A stretch of 6,422 nucleotides of DNA from Chloroflexota bacterium (GCA_021849525.1 JAJZSS010000100.1:1-6422), one strand, 5' to 3'; positions 1-5,914 are shown, counted from the first letter of the stretch. Program-made: numbers and translations. The notes: generated by a model from the letters alone, not told the origin.

Positions 1-1
1 A

Positions 2-265
2 GCCGGGCAGCGCACGATTGTCATGGTCAATTTGAGTGGGCTGGGAGGCAACCCGCGCTGGGATGAAGCCCACCCGATGCCAGCACGGGTGAACAACCCG
101 GCCTTCCGCTTCCAGTTGGGGCGCCCTGCGAGGCGAGTGCTATGGTATTGCCCGGAAGAACCCCAACGGCCAGCGCAATCACTGGAATTCAGCTATCAAA
201 ATGGCTGGCTGGAATTCCGCCTGCCCCAGATCAATTTGCTCGCGGGTGTGACCATCGATGAATGA
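2..265 (+). CDS. C-terminal fragment of a probable GH66-like (dextranase family) glycoside hydrolase
   Basis: The reading frame is open from the left edge, so only the last 87 residues are visible; it ends at TGA 263-265. The visible part is beta-strand rich with no catalytic residues. It runs from a hydrophobic strand (IVMVNLSGLGG) through a W-D-E turn and a P-x-P segment to RRVLWYCPEE, a strand pair (LEFSYQNGWLEFRLP) and a closing hydrophobic strand. This order resembles, from memory, the C-terminal beta-sandwich of GH66 dextranases and cycloisomalto-oligosaccharide glucanotransferases ('LlNf...W.D...P.P...v.rV...sPD...l.f...lP.l'). The next gene, a GH15 enzyme, overlaps it by 8 nt, which fits a glucan-degrading operon. 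An ATG at 23-25 lies in frame but is almost certainly internal. Other glycosidases carry similar C-terminal domains, so the family assignment is tentative; that this is a gene tail is much firmer. Confidence 0.6.
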   Translation, partial: AGQRTIVMVNLSGLGGNPRWDEAHPMPARVNNPAFRFQLGRPARRVLWYCPEEPQRPAQSLEFSYQNGWLEFRLPQINLLAGVTIDE

Positions 266-1349
266 CCTGGTCCGAAAGAGCATCGAGATCATCCGCGAGA
301 ATCAGACGTCCAGCGGGGCCTATCTGGCCTGTCCGAATTTTCCCACTTACAACTACACCTGGTTTCGGGATGGGGCCTTCACTGCGTATGCGATGGACCT
401 GGCGGGCGAGGCTGAGAGCGCCCGGCGTTTTCACCATTGGGCTGCTGCAAGGGTAAACGCTTCCGCCGCTTCCGTGCGCGCCGGGCTGGAACTCCTGCGC
501 AAAGGACAACCTTTTGACGAAGCTAACCTGCTGCGGACGCGCTACCCGGCTGACGGGCGCGCGGGCAGCGACGAATGGCCTAATTTCCAATTGGATGGAT
601 TCGGCACCTGGCTCTGGGCACTCGAGCAGCACCTTCGCATCCACAGCCAACGCGGGATGCCGCCCACGTGGAGCCAGGCTGCCGACCTGGTGGCTGATTA
701 CCTGACAGCGTTGTGGGAGCAGCCCTGCTATGACTGTTGGGAAGAAATTCCAGACCTTATCCACGCGTACACCCTGGCAGCGATCTACGCCGGACTGAGA
801 GCACATGCACACCTCAGCGGCCGGGATCACCGCGCAACCCTGCAGGCGATCCATGCCCACCTGATGAAGAACGCGGCCTCAAGTGGTCATTTTGTGAAAT
901 TCCCGGGGCAGGAAAGCGTGGATGCCAGCCTGCTTGGCCTGGCAGTCCCTTACCAGGTGGTGCCGGTTGACGACGAAAGGATGCTGGCTACCGTCCGGCA
1001 GGTCGAAGCGACACTGCGCCAGGGCGGTGGGCTGCACCGCTACGCAGCAGATACCTATTATGGCGGCGGCGAGTGGCTGCTGCTTACAGCCTGGCTGGGC
1101 TGGTATTACTGCGAGCTGCAACGGGTGAATCCCGGTCTTGATGCCAGCGCCAAAGCACGTGCCTGCCTGGAATGGATCGAATCGCAGGCCGGCGAAGAAA
1201 CCGGCTGGCTGCCGGAACAGGTGCCCAATCACCTCAATGATCCATCCTACTACCCGCACTGGTGCGCCCGCTGGGGCGAGATTGCCACGCCCCTGCTGTG
1301 GTCTCACGCCAAATATCTCATCCTGGCTCATCACCTGAATGCAGACTGA
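258..1349 (+). CDS. GH15-family glucoamylase/glucodextranase-like glycosidase, catalytic domain only
   Basis: Predicted inverting exo-glycosidase of the (alpha/alpha)6-barrel GH15 family, which releases glucose from non-reducing ends of alpha-glucans. Residues 31-40 hold the family signature YNYTWFRDGA; 106-113 read EWPNFQLD; 161-163 are WEE, the usual place of the general acid (E162 or E163); 317-321 WLPEQ carries the expected general base E320; 340-349 GEIATPLLWS is the typical closing motif. The 363 residues cover just the catalytic barrel: bacterial and archaeal GH15 enzymes commonly carry an extra N-terminal beta-sandwich of over 200 residues, absent here. No signal peptide is seen, so it is probably cytoplasmic and acts on imported oligosaccharides. 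The ATG lies inside the end of the upstream gene with no clear Shine-Dalgarno, suggesting translational coupling. Specificity (alpha-1,4 or alpha-1,6) cannot be read from sequence; the GH66-like neighbour favours isomalto-oligosaccharides. Confidence 0.88.
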   Translation: MNDLVRKSIEIIRENQTSSGAYLACPNFPTYNYTWFRDGAFTAYAMDLAGEAESARRFHHWAAARVNASAASVRAGLELLRKGQPFDEANLLRTRYPADGRAGSDEWPNFQLDGFGTWLWALEQHLRIHSQRGMPPTWSQAADLVADYLTALWEQPCYDCWEEIPDLIHAYTLAAIYAGLRAHAHLSGRDHRATLQAIHAHLMKNAASSGHFVKFPGQESVDASLLGLAVPYQVVPVDDERMLATVRQVEATLRQGGGLHRYAADTYYGGGEWLLLTAWLGWYYCELQRVNPGLDASAKARACLEWIESQAGEETGWLPEQVPNHLNDPSYYPHWCARWGEIATPLLWSHAKYLILAHHLNAD

Positions 1350-1431
1350 GCGCGGCGCAGCCTAACTTTTTGTCCAGGCAACGGCCGAGAATTCCGCTGA
1401 ATATCATCATTCTGATGGCATGAGCTGCCAG

Positions 1432-1468
1432 GCCGGGCAAATTTCCCCTCGGCGACGGGCTGCCCGGC
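1432..1468. repeat. Inverted repeat with a nested hairpin
   Basis: Arms GCCGGGCA (1432-1439) and TGCCCGGC (1461-1468) are perfectly complementary. The 21-nt interval contains a second, smaller pairing (CCC against GGG around a TCGGCGA core), so the transcript could fold into a two-tier hairpin. There is no T run on either side, so a simple intrinsic terminator is unlikely. It lies about 250 bp upstream of the lipoprotein gene and 80 bp past the glycosidase stop. Confidence 0.6.
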
Positions 1469-1669
1469 GAGCCACTCACAGCGGTCCGTTTCAGGGTGGA
1501 CACTTGCCCCTCTGCTACTTCGCGCAAGGTCAGTAAGTTACGGGTACGGGCGATCCAGGCACCCCAGGGCTACTTGATTTTGAATCCATAAATAACGTTC
1601 GAGCAGGATCGCCTAAACGGGTGAAAGGACAGGGTTAAACTCGAAAATCAGACCCGCGCTTCAAATAAC

Positions 1670-1697
1670 ATCACATCAAGGCAAATTACTATATAAT
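1670..1697 (+). promoter_or_regulatory. Probable sigma-70-type promoter for the M23 lipoprotein gene
   Basis: A perfect TATAAT lies at 1692-1697. A 4/6 match to the -35 consensus (ATCACA, 1670-1675) lies 16 bp upstream. Transcription would start near 1704, leaving an untranslated leader of only about 14 nt before ATG 1718, without a Shine-Dalgarno. The AT-rich setting supports a promoter; the weak -35 lowers confidence. Confidence 0.5.
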
Positions 1698-1717
1698 ACC
1701 TGTCAGCAATCAGACCT

Positions 1718-3349
1718 ATGCGCTCACAGATTACCCCCACTTATATTAAATACGGCTTCATGATCGCCATCCTGGTCTTAACCCTGTGCGCCTGCACCAT
1801 TTTAACTGGCGCACCCTGGAACACGCCAACACCTGCCGCCCCGGTGCAGTCCGCAGCAACGCCAGACGGCGCCTCCTGGAACACGCCAACACCAGCCGCC
1901 CCGGTGCAGGCCACAGCGACGCCTGTTGCACCGCTGCCACCAGCAGTCGATACCCCGGTTGAGCTCATGCCTGAACTGCCCACAGCCGTCAATCCCTTTG
2001 CATCTCCAACCCCAGATGCGCCGCACAACCTGCCAGAGATACGCACTGAACCGGTGGAATATACGGTCCAGGGCGGCGATACAATGGGCAAGATTGCCCA
2101 AAATTTCGATGTTACGATCGCCGAAATTGTCAAAGAAAATGGAGTGAATCCGGCGGCAATGCAGGTGGGACAGAAATTGACCATTCCAGTCCACCCGCCA
2201 TCTCCCAGCGGGCCAGCTTTTAAAATAATCCCTGATTCAGAAGCAGTCTACAGCCCCGGCAGCGTCGATTTCGATGTGGGGCGCTTCATCGCAGACCAGA
2301 ACGGATACCTGGCTGATTACGCTGAATGGGTTGAAGACCAAAAGCTGACCAGCTCCCAGATCGTACAGCGCGTGGCGGAAGAATATTCGGCCAACCCGCG
2401 CTTGCTCCTGGCAGTACTCGAGTACCAGAGCGGCTGGGTCACCCAACCTATACCAGACACTAAGACCCTGCAATACCCGGTTGGGTTTGAGAAAGCCGGC
2501 TGGAAAGGCCTGTATTACCAGCTTTCCTGGGCGGCAGATACCCTCAACCGGGGTTATTATTTATGGCGGGTCAACGGCGAGAACACCTGGAGGCTGGCAG
2601 ATGAGACCATTATCCCCATTTCGCCGGCCATCAATGCCGGAACAGCAGCCGTCCAGCAGATGTTTGCGTTGATTAAGGGGCAGGCCGAGTGGGAAGAGGC
2701 TGTTTCTGAAAATGGGGTCTATGCAACCTACAATACCTTGTTCGGTTTCCCCTTCAGCCGCGCCGTTGAACCCCTGATCCCGGCGGGGCTCACCCAGCCC
2801 ATTTTGCAGCTCCCGTTTGAAATCGGAGAAGTTTGGAACTTCACCGGCGGCCCGCACACTGCCTGGGGAGAAAACTCACCCTGGGCGGCTTTGGATTTTG
2901 CCCCTCCTGGCAACCAGGTGGGTTGTGTGACAAGCAATGCCTGGGTGGCAGCCATGGGTGATGGGCCGGTTGTGCGGGCGGAATTGGGCCAGGTCATTCA
3001 AGATATTGACATCAATGGTGCGCCTGCCGATGGGCTTGAGCAAACCGGCTGGGTTGTTTTCTACATGCATATCGAAACCCGTGACCGGGTCGAGCCGGGC
3101 GCCTATTTGTACGCTGGCGACCGGATCGGTCACCCATCTTGTGAGGGGGGCCATACCACCGGCACACACACGCACGTGGCCCGACGCTACAACGGTGAGT
3201 GGATTTCCGCCGACCGGGATCTTCCTTTTGTCATGGATGGCTGGGTTTCGTCTGGCGCCAGCAGCGAATATGATGGCACCCTCAGCAAAGATGGGATTAC
3301 CATCGTTGCATATGAGGGGAGGGATGAAACCAGTAAAATCCAGCGGTAA
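1718..3349 (+). CDS. LysM-containing lipoprotein with a LasA-type M23 metallopeptidase domain
   Basis: Predicted extracytoplasmic zinc endopeptidase that cuts peptidoglycan cross-bridges or peptides, tethered to the membrane by lipid. Residues 1-25 are a signal peptide with R2 and K11 ahead of a hydrophobic core and lipobox LCAC, giving lipidated C26. Residues 31-110 are a Pro/Thr/Ala linker with a tandem 20-residue repeat. One LysM spans 114-158. Residues 183-345 are helical and lysozyme-like (NPRLLLAVLEYQSGW, 227-240), but Q237 sits where transglycosylases have the catalytic Glu. The C-terminal domain (365-510) follows the LasA/beta-lytic M23 pattern: H380 and D393 (GGPH...ALDF), H451 (YMH), CEGG at 475-478 and THTH with H484/H486, so zinc and catalytic residues look complete. 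C403 and C475 may form a disulfide. I chose ATG 1718 because the next ATG (1760) would remove the charged n-region. Function is confident; substrate is not. Confidence 0.87.
   Translation: MRSQITPTYIKYGFMIAILVLTLCACTILTGAPWNTPTPAAPVQSAATPDGASWNTPTPAAPVQATATPVAPLPPAVDTPVELMPELPTAVNPFASPTPDAPHNLPEIRTEPVEYTVQGGDTMGKIAQNFDVTIAEIVKENGVNPAAMQVGQKLTIPVHPPSPSGPAFKIIPDSEAVYSPGSVDFDVGRFIADQNGYLADYAEWVEDQKLTSSQIVQRVAEEYSANPRLLLAVLEYQSGWVTQPIPDTKTLQYPVGFEKAGWKGLYYQLSWAADTLNRGYYLWRVNGENTWRLADETIIPISPAINAGTAAVQQMFALIKGQAEWEEAVSENGVYATYNTLFGFPFSRAVEPLIPAGLTQPILQLPFEIGEVWNFTGGPHTAWGENSPWAALDFAPPGNQVGCVTSNAWVAAMGDGPVVRAELGQVIQDIDINGAPADGLEQTGWVVFYMHIETRDRVEPGAYLYAGDRIGHPSCEGGHTTGTHTHVARRYNGEWISADRDLPFVMDGWVSSGASSEYDGTLSKDGITIVAYEGRDETSKIQR
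1808..1927 (+). repeat. Tandem 60-bp coding repeat in the lipoprotein linker
   Basis: Two adjacent 60-bp units (1808-1867 and 1868-1927) encode 20-residue copies beginning GAPWNTPTPAAPVQ and GASWNTPTPAAPVQ. They stay highly similar in DNA, most clearly in the shared run TGGAACACGCCAACACC. This looks like a recent in-frame duplication that lengthens the flexible stalk between the lipid anchor and the LysM domain. Confidence 0.85.
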
Positions 3350-3351
3350 AA

Positions 3352-3380
3352 GGGAATTGGCCCGTCGTTCCCCATTTTTT
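3352..3380 (+). terminator. Possible intrinsic terminator after the M23 lipoprotein gene
   Basis: Three bases after the TAA stop, GGGAA (3352-3356) can pair with TTCCC (3368-3372) across an 11-nt loop. A run of six T residues follows (3375-3380). Position and T run are right for a terminator, but the 5-bp stem is short. Confidence 0.4.
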
Positions 3381-3485
3381 ATCCCATCGCTGGGAGCTGG
3401 CTGCGGCGCGGGGTATAGATGAGAAAGATGGTCGCGACAAGGAGTCGTCCTTTTCTACGGGAACGGCTCATTCATACACCTAATA

Positions 3486-3506
3486 GTTTTCATTGACAAT
3501 GAAAAC
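3486..3506. promoter_or_regulatory. Palindromic operator copy 1, covering the -35 element
   Basis: Perfect inverted repeat with 9-bp arms GTTTTCATT (3486-3494) and AATGAAAAC (3498-3506) around the 3-bp centre GAC. The TTGACA box (3493-3498) lies in its middle, so a bound dimeric repressor would block RNA polymerase. Copy 2 of the same core lies 33 bp downstream. No regulator gene with a recognisable DNA-binding domain is visible in the window. Confidence 0.65.
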
Positions 3507-3521
3507 AAATTGGTGTATTAT
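3493..3521 (+). promoter_or_regulatory. Strong sigma-70-type promoter for the AAA/DUF4143 gene
   Basis: Consensus TTGACA (3493-3498), an optimal 17-bp spacer and TATTAT (3516-3521; 5/6 match) make this the best promoter in the window. The expected start of transcription, about 7 nt after the -10, falls at 3527-3529. That is on the ATG itself, so the mRNA should be leaderless or nearly so. Confidence 0.75.
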
Positions 3522-3537
3522 TTCATTATGAATGAAA
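3521..3537. promoter_or_regulatory. Palindromic operator copy 2, centred on the start codon
   Basis: Arms TTTCATT (3521-3527) and AATGAAA (3531-3537) flank a 3-bp centre which is the ATG start codon. The core and spacing equal those of copy 1, with centres at 3496 and 3529, about three helical turns apart. The right half-sites also share flanks: AATGAAAACAA is followed by ATTGG at copy 1 and by TTGG at copy 2, which argues for duplication of a functional site. Binding here would cover the transcription start. Confidence 0.6.
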
Positions 3538-4820
3538 ACAATTGGAAATCCAGATGGTCCAAGGACCAGATCAAAGCGATGTTGCTGGAACAGCAGCAGG
3601 CTTTCTGGCAGGGCGAGACCGGGATAGAGCGAAGGCAATTGGGTGAAATTGAGCGCGCTGCCCCCCTGCCGCATGCTGTGGTCATTTCTGGGTTGAGGAG
3701 GGCGGGAAAATCCACACTGCTGGCGCAGTTCGCGCATCGTTTAGGCGAAGAACGCTTTTACTATGTAAACTTCGAAGACGACCGTTTTCTGGGGTTTCAG
3801 GCAGAGGATGCTAACGACCTCTACCAGGCATTGGTGGAACTCTTTGGCGAGCGCAAGGTGTTTATCATCGATGAGGTTCAAAATGTCACCGGCTGGGAGC
3901 ACTTCGTGCGCCGCTTCATGGACCAGGGGATTAAATTCTTCATTACCGGTTCCAATGCTTCACTTCTCAGCCGCGACCTGGGTACACGCCTGACCGGACG
4001 TTACGTGCCGGTAGAACTTTTTCCTTTTTCTTTCGGTGAGTACATGCTCTTCAGAGGGTACACCATCCCCGATCTGACACATCTGACAACAGTGGAAACA
4101 GCCAATCTGCAACAGGCTCTCAATGAGTACCTGCGCCTGGGCGGCATACCTGAGCCGCTGAAGTACCCAGAACTACCGCTGCTGCGTACGTTGTATGACG
4201 ATATCCTTTATCGCGACATTGCCACGCGCTACCGCATCGAGGAAGTGCGGGCGTTGAAAGAGCTGGCGTTCTATCTGATGAGTAATCCCACCAACCAGGT
4301 TTCTTTCAATAAGCTCAAGGAGCAGTTCCGCCTGGGCAGCGTAAATACGATCAAGAATTACATTGAATATTTGGAGAACAGCTGGCTCATATTTACCCTG
4401 AACGTGTATGACTATTCGGTGAAGCGCCAGCAAATCGCGGCAAAGAAAGTGTACAGCATCGATACTGGGCTGGTCAATGTAATCGGTTTCAGTTTTTCTC
4501 CCAACACTGGCAAATTGATGGAAAACGCGGCTTTCCTGGCATTGCGACGGAAGACGCATGAGATTTTCTATTACACTACTCCCACTGGCTATGAGGTGGA
4601 TTTCTACTTGCCAGAGTCGGGCCAATTGATCCAGGTAGCGCAAAGCATGGATAATCCCACTACACGGGAACGAGAGATACGGGGGCTGGCGGATGCTATG
4701 GATGCGCTTGGTCTTTCGTCGGGGTTGATCTTAGCTGATTCGAATATTGAAACAATTACAAGGAACGGATATAAGATTAATATCCGCTCCCTGACTGAAT
4801 GGCTTCTAGAAAACGAATAA
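3528..4820 (+). CDS. AAA_14/DUF4143 family ATPase
   Basis: A 430-residue P-loop ATPase with a C-terminal DUF4143 domain. It has Walker A GLRRAGKST (55-63, K61), Walker B VFIIDE (111-116, D115/E116), and ITGSN (139-143) as sensor-1-like motif. It continues with the family's LTGRYVPVELFPFSFGEY (155-171) and the GGIPEPL segment (205-211). The C-terminal part (330-370) carries ENAAF, EVDF (356-359) and LIQV, matching the degenerate nuclease-like (PD-(D/E)xK) fold proposed for DUF4143. Members are widespread, often multi-copy, in archaea and anaerobic bacteria; their role is not established. Transcribed alone, it has its own strong promoter and twin palindromes. Start: TTG at 3510 would add six residues but lies upstream of the -10 box, so ATG 3528 is preferred. 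No transmembrane segment or clear helix-turn-helix is seen. Confidence 0.9.
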   Translation: MNENNWKSRWSKDQIKAMLLEQQQAFWQGETGIERRQLGEIERAAPLPHAVVISGLRRAGKSTLLAQFAHRLGEERFYYVNFEDDRFLGFQAEDANDLYQALVELFGERKVFIIDEVQNVTGWEHFVRRFMDQGIKFFITGSNASLLSRDLGTRLTGRYVPVELFPFSFGEYMLFRGYTIPDLTHLTTVETANLQQALNEYLRLGGIPEPLKYPELPLLRTLYDDILYRDIATRYRIEEVRALKELAFYLMSNPTNQVSFNKLKEQFRLGSVNTIKNYIEYLENSWLIFTLNVYDYSVKRQQIAAKKVYSIDTGLVNVIGFSFSPNTGKLMENAAFLALRRKTHEIFYYTTPTGYEVDFYLPESGQLIQVAQSMDNPTTREREIRGLADAMDALGLSSGLILADSNIETITRNGYKINIRSLTEWLLENE

Positions 4821-4916
4821 GGCGGGTTTATAGGATTCGCCGAATCCGAAGTCTGAAAATCAAACCAGGACCAATTCAGAAAGCCAGGTGCCAGTTAAAT
4901 TCTTATTTACCCACCC

Positions 4917-4940
4917 TGGAGAGGCCACCCAGCCTCTCCA
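4917..4940. repeat. Hairpin 1 of a tandem pair
   Basis: Perfect 9-bp arms TGGAGAGGC (4917-4925) and GCCTCTCCA (4932-4940) around a 6-nt loop. No T run follows on the plus strand. It lies 7 nt before the second hairpin. Confidence 0.65.
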
Positions 4941-4947
4941 CAGAGAA

Positions 4948-4974
4948 AATCGCCCGGTGATATGCCGGGCGATT
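4948..4974 (+). terminator. Hairpin 2 of the tandem pair; candidate terminator of the ATPase gene
   Basis: Perfect 10-bp arms AATCGCCCGG (4948-4957) and CCGGGCGATT (4965-4974) with a 7-nt loop. The plus-strand tail (ATTGGTTTC) is only moderately T-rich; read on the minus strand the stem is followed by TTTTCT. Location between two same-strand genes fits termination, possibly together with hairpin 1, but an RNA-protecting or structured-leader role is equally open. Confidence 0.5.
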
Positions 4975-5077
4975 ATTGGTTTCGGTGCCCTCAGGACACA
5001 GCCAATCGATCTTGCCGCCAGTTTACGGAGGGCGGCCGGGGCTGCCTGGGATTGCCAGGACGATCCAATTGAAGGAA

Positions 5078-5109
5078 CAATTCGGCAATCCCGAACGTCA
5101 ATTAGGCAA
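5078..5109 (+). repeat. Direct repeat with 21-bp period upstream of the LysM gene
   Basis: CAATTCGGCAA (5078-5088) and CAATTAGGCAA (5099-5109) match at 10 of 11 positions and are 21 bp apart, two turns of the helix. A further CAATT lies at 5066-5070. This geometry suits a DNA-binding activator or response regulator, but with two copies chance cannot be excluded. Confidence 0.35.
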
Positions 5110-5149
5110 GAGTAGAGTAAGGCGTCTCAGATGTGAATTACAAGCCATT

Positions 5150-5156
5150 GGAGGTG
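5150..5156 (+). promoter_or_regulatory. Ribosome binding site of the tetra-LysM gene
   Basis: GGAGGTG lies with a 6-nt gap between GGAGG and ATG 5161. It fixes the start and is the strongest Shine-Dalgarno in the window, in contrast to the apparently leaderless genes at 1718 and 3528. Confidence 0.85.
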
Positions 5157-5160
5157 TGAA

Positions 5161-5901
5161 ATGGCGCAACTCAAGAAAATATTCGTCCTTTTTATGCTGG
5201 CAGCCGTCATTACTGTAGCCTTCATACCTGCTTCTCCCGCACTGGCAGCCGGAGATTGTGGAGACAGCTACACCGTGAAGAAAGGGGATTATCTGCGCAA
5301 GATCGCCCGGCTGTGTGAAACCAGCGTGGCAGCCATCGAGCGAGCCAACCCGGATATCAAGAATCCCAACCGGATCTACCCGGGACAGGTGATACTGCTC
5401 CCAGGAGCCCTGATTAAAGGCAGCGGCAGCACAGACATTTACATCGTGGACAACGGGGATACGATGAACAGCATCGCGGCCCGCTTCGGGACGACCGTGA
5501 AAAACTTGCTCAAGCTGAACCCTGAGGTGAAAGACGCGAGTGTGATCTACGAGGGACAGCGGTTGGCCGTGCCTAAGGCCGGAACCCCGGCGCCGGGCGG
5601 CGCGACGGACATCTACGTGGTGCGGCGCGGTGATACCCTGCGCAAGATCGCGGAGCGCTACGAGACCAGCGTGGATGAGCTGCTGCGGCTCAACCCCAAT
5701 ATCAAGAACCGCAACCTGATCTATGTTGGACAGAAGATCGTCGTCCCGGTAGAAGGGAACACATACGTGGTGCAGCGGGGTGATACCCTGCGCAAGATCG
5801 CCGCAGCGTTCGATACGACCGTCGCCGTATTGCTCGATCTGAATCCAAAGATCAAAAATGCGAACCTGATCTACGTGGGTCAGGTTATCAACATCCCATA
5901 A
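5161..5901 (+). CDS. Secreted protein consisting of four LysM modules
   Basis: Predicted exported glycan-binding protein: LysM recognises N-acetylglucosamine-containing polymers such as peptidoglycan. Residues 1-29 form a type I signal peptide (KK at 5-6, hydrophobic core, ASPALA then AGD). The mature part is four LysM modules of 46 residues each at 36-81, 93-138, 151-196 and 201-246, each with the pattern Y-x-V-x-x-GD...IA...(L/I)xxxNP...IYxGQ and ending in P. Linkers shrink to four residues before the last module. No catalytic domain is present and the protein ends exactly at module 4. C33 and C52, in or next to module 1 only, could form a disulfide. Modules 3 and 4 are close in DNA as well as protein, so they arose by recent duplication. 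Possible roles are cell-wall scaffold, coat or spacer protein; none can be proved here. Confidence 0.92.
   Translation: MAQLKKIFVLFMLAAVITVAFIPASPALAAGDCGDSYTVKKGDYLRKIARLCETSVAAIERANPDIKNPNRIYPGQVILLPGALIKGSGSTDIYIVDNGDTMNSIAARFGTTVKNLLKLNPEVKDASVIYEGQRLAVPKAGTPAPGGATDIYVVRRGDTLRKIAERYETSVDELLRLNPNIKNRNLIYVGQKIVVPVEGNTYVVQRGDTLRKIAAAFDTTVAVLLDLNPKIKNANLIYVGQVINIP
5629..5801 (+). repeat. Near-identical DNA blocks in LysM modules 3 and 4
   Basis: A 23-bp block at 5629-5651 recurs exactly at 5779-5801, an offset of 150 bp (50 codons), and its flanks (TACGTGGTGC) also match. A related block (CTGCGCAAGATCGC) occurs in module 1. This indicates recent duplication or gene conversion between modules. 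Confidence 0.85.
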
Positions 5902-5914
5902 CCATAGATTAAAG

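Larger units (their letters stand above)
1350..1717. other. Non-coding spacer between the glycosidase operon and the M23 lipoprotein gene
   Basis: I find no convincing gene here. A minus-strand frame at 1318-1527 (69 codons) shows no recognisable protein character. The first part contains a short T run (1367-1371) after weak GC-rich self-complementarity, which could end transcription of the glycosidase operon but is not a clear terminator. The middle holds an inverted repeat (1432-1468). The last 100 bases become AT-rich and contain the promoter-like element listed separately. Confidence 0.6.
4821..5160. other. Non-coding spacer upstream of the tetra-LysM gene
   Basis: I see no credible gene: frames at 4888-5115 and 4976-5218 have no signal, domain or good ribosome binding site. 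The stretch contains a 15-bp palindrome GGATTCGCCGAATCC at 4833-4847 (7-bp arms, 1-bp centre) just after the ATPase stop, two neighbouring hairpins (4917-4974), a direct repeat (5078-5109) and the LysM ribosome binding site. No clear -35/-10 pair was found, although the LysM gene needs one if the hairpins end transcription from upstream. Confidence 0.6.

Noticed and set aside
231..860. 209-codon open frame on the minus strand
   Set aside because: It lies antisense to the GH15 gene, whose motifs are unmistakable, and its translation has no domain or plausible start.
879..1334. 151-codon minus-strand frame
   Set aside because: It is antisense to the conserved C-terminal half of the GH15 enzyme and shows no family features.
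1430..1540. Possible cyclic-di-GMP or cobalamin riboswitch (GGGCAAA, GCCACT fragments)
   Set aside because: Only short fragments match; the paired conserved cores and spacing are missing.
2937..3422. 161-codon plus-strand frame overlapping the M23 domain
   Set aside because: It is a shifted frame of the peptidase-coding DNA; the zinc-ligand motifs are in the other frame.
3486..3545. CRISPR-like or insertion-sequence end, because of repeated AATGAAAACAA
   Set aside because: There are only two units, no spacer pattern and no transposase; promoter placement explains the repeat better.
4838..5000. Possible cyclic-di-AMP (ydaO) riboswitch upstream of a LysM gene, prompted by GCCGAATCCGAA near 4839
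   Set aside because: Such riboswitches often precede wall-hydrolase genes, but the other conserved blocks (GGGAACCCA-like and GGGGTGAATC-like) are absent.
4888..5218. Two short plus-strand frames (4888-5115 and 4976-5218)
   Set aside because: They run through the hairpins, the direct repeat and the start of the LysM gene and have no ribosome binding site or recognisable content.
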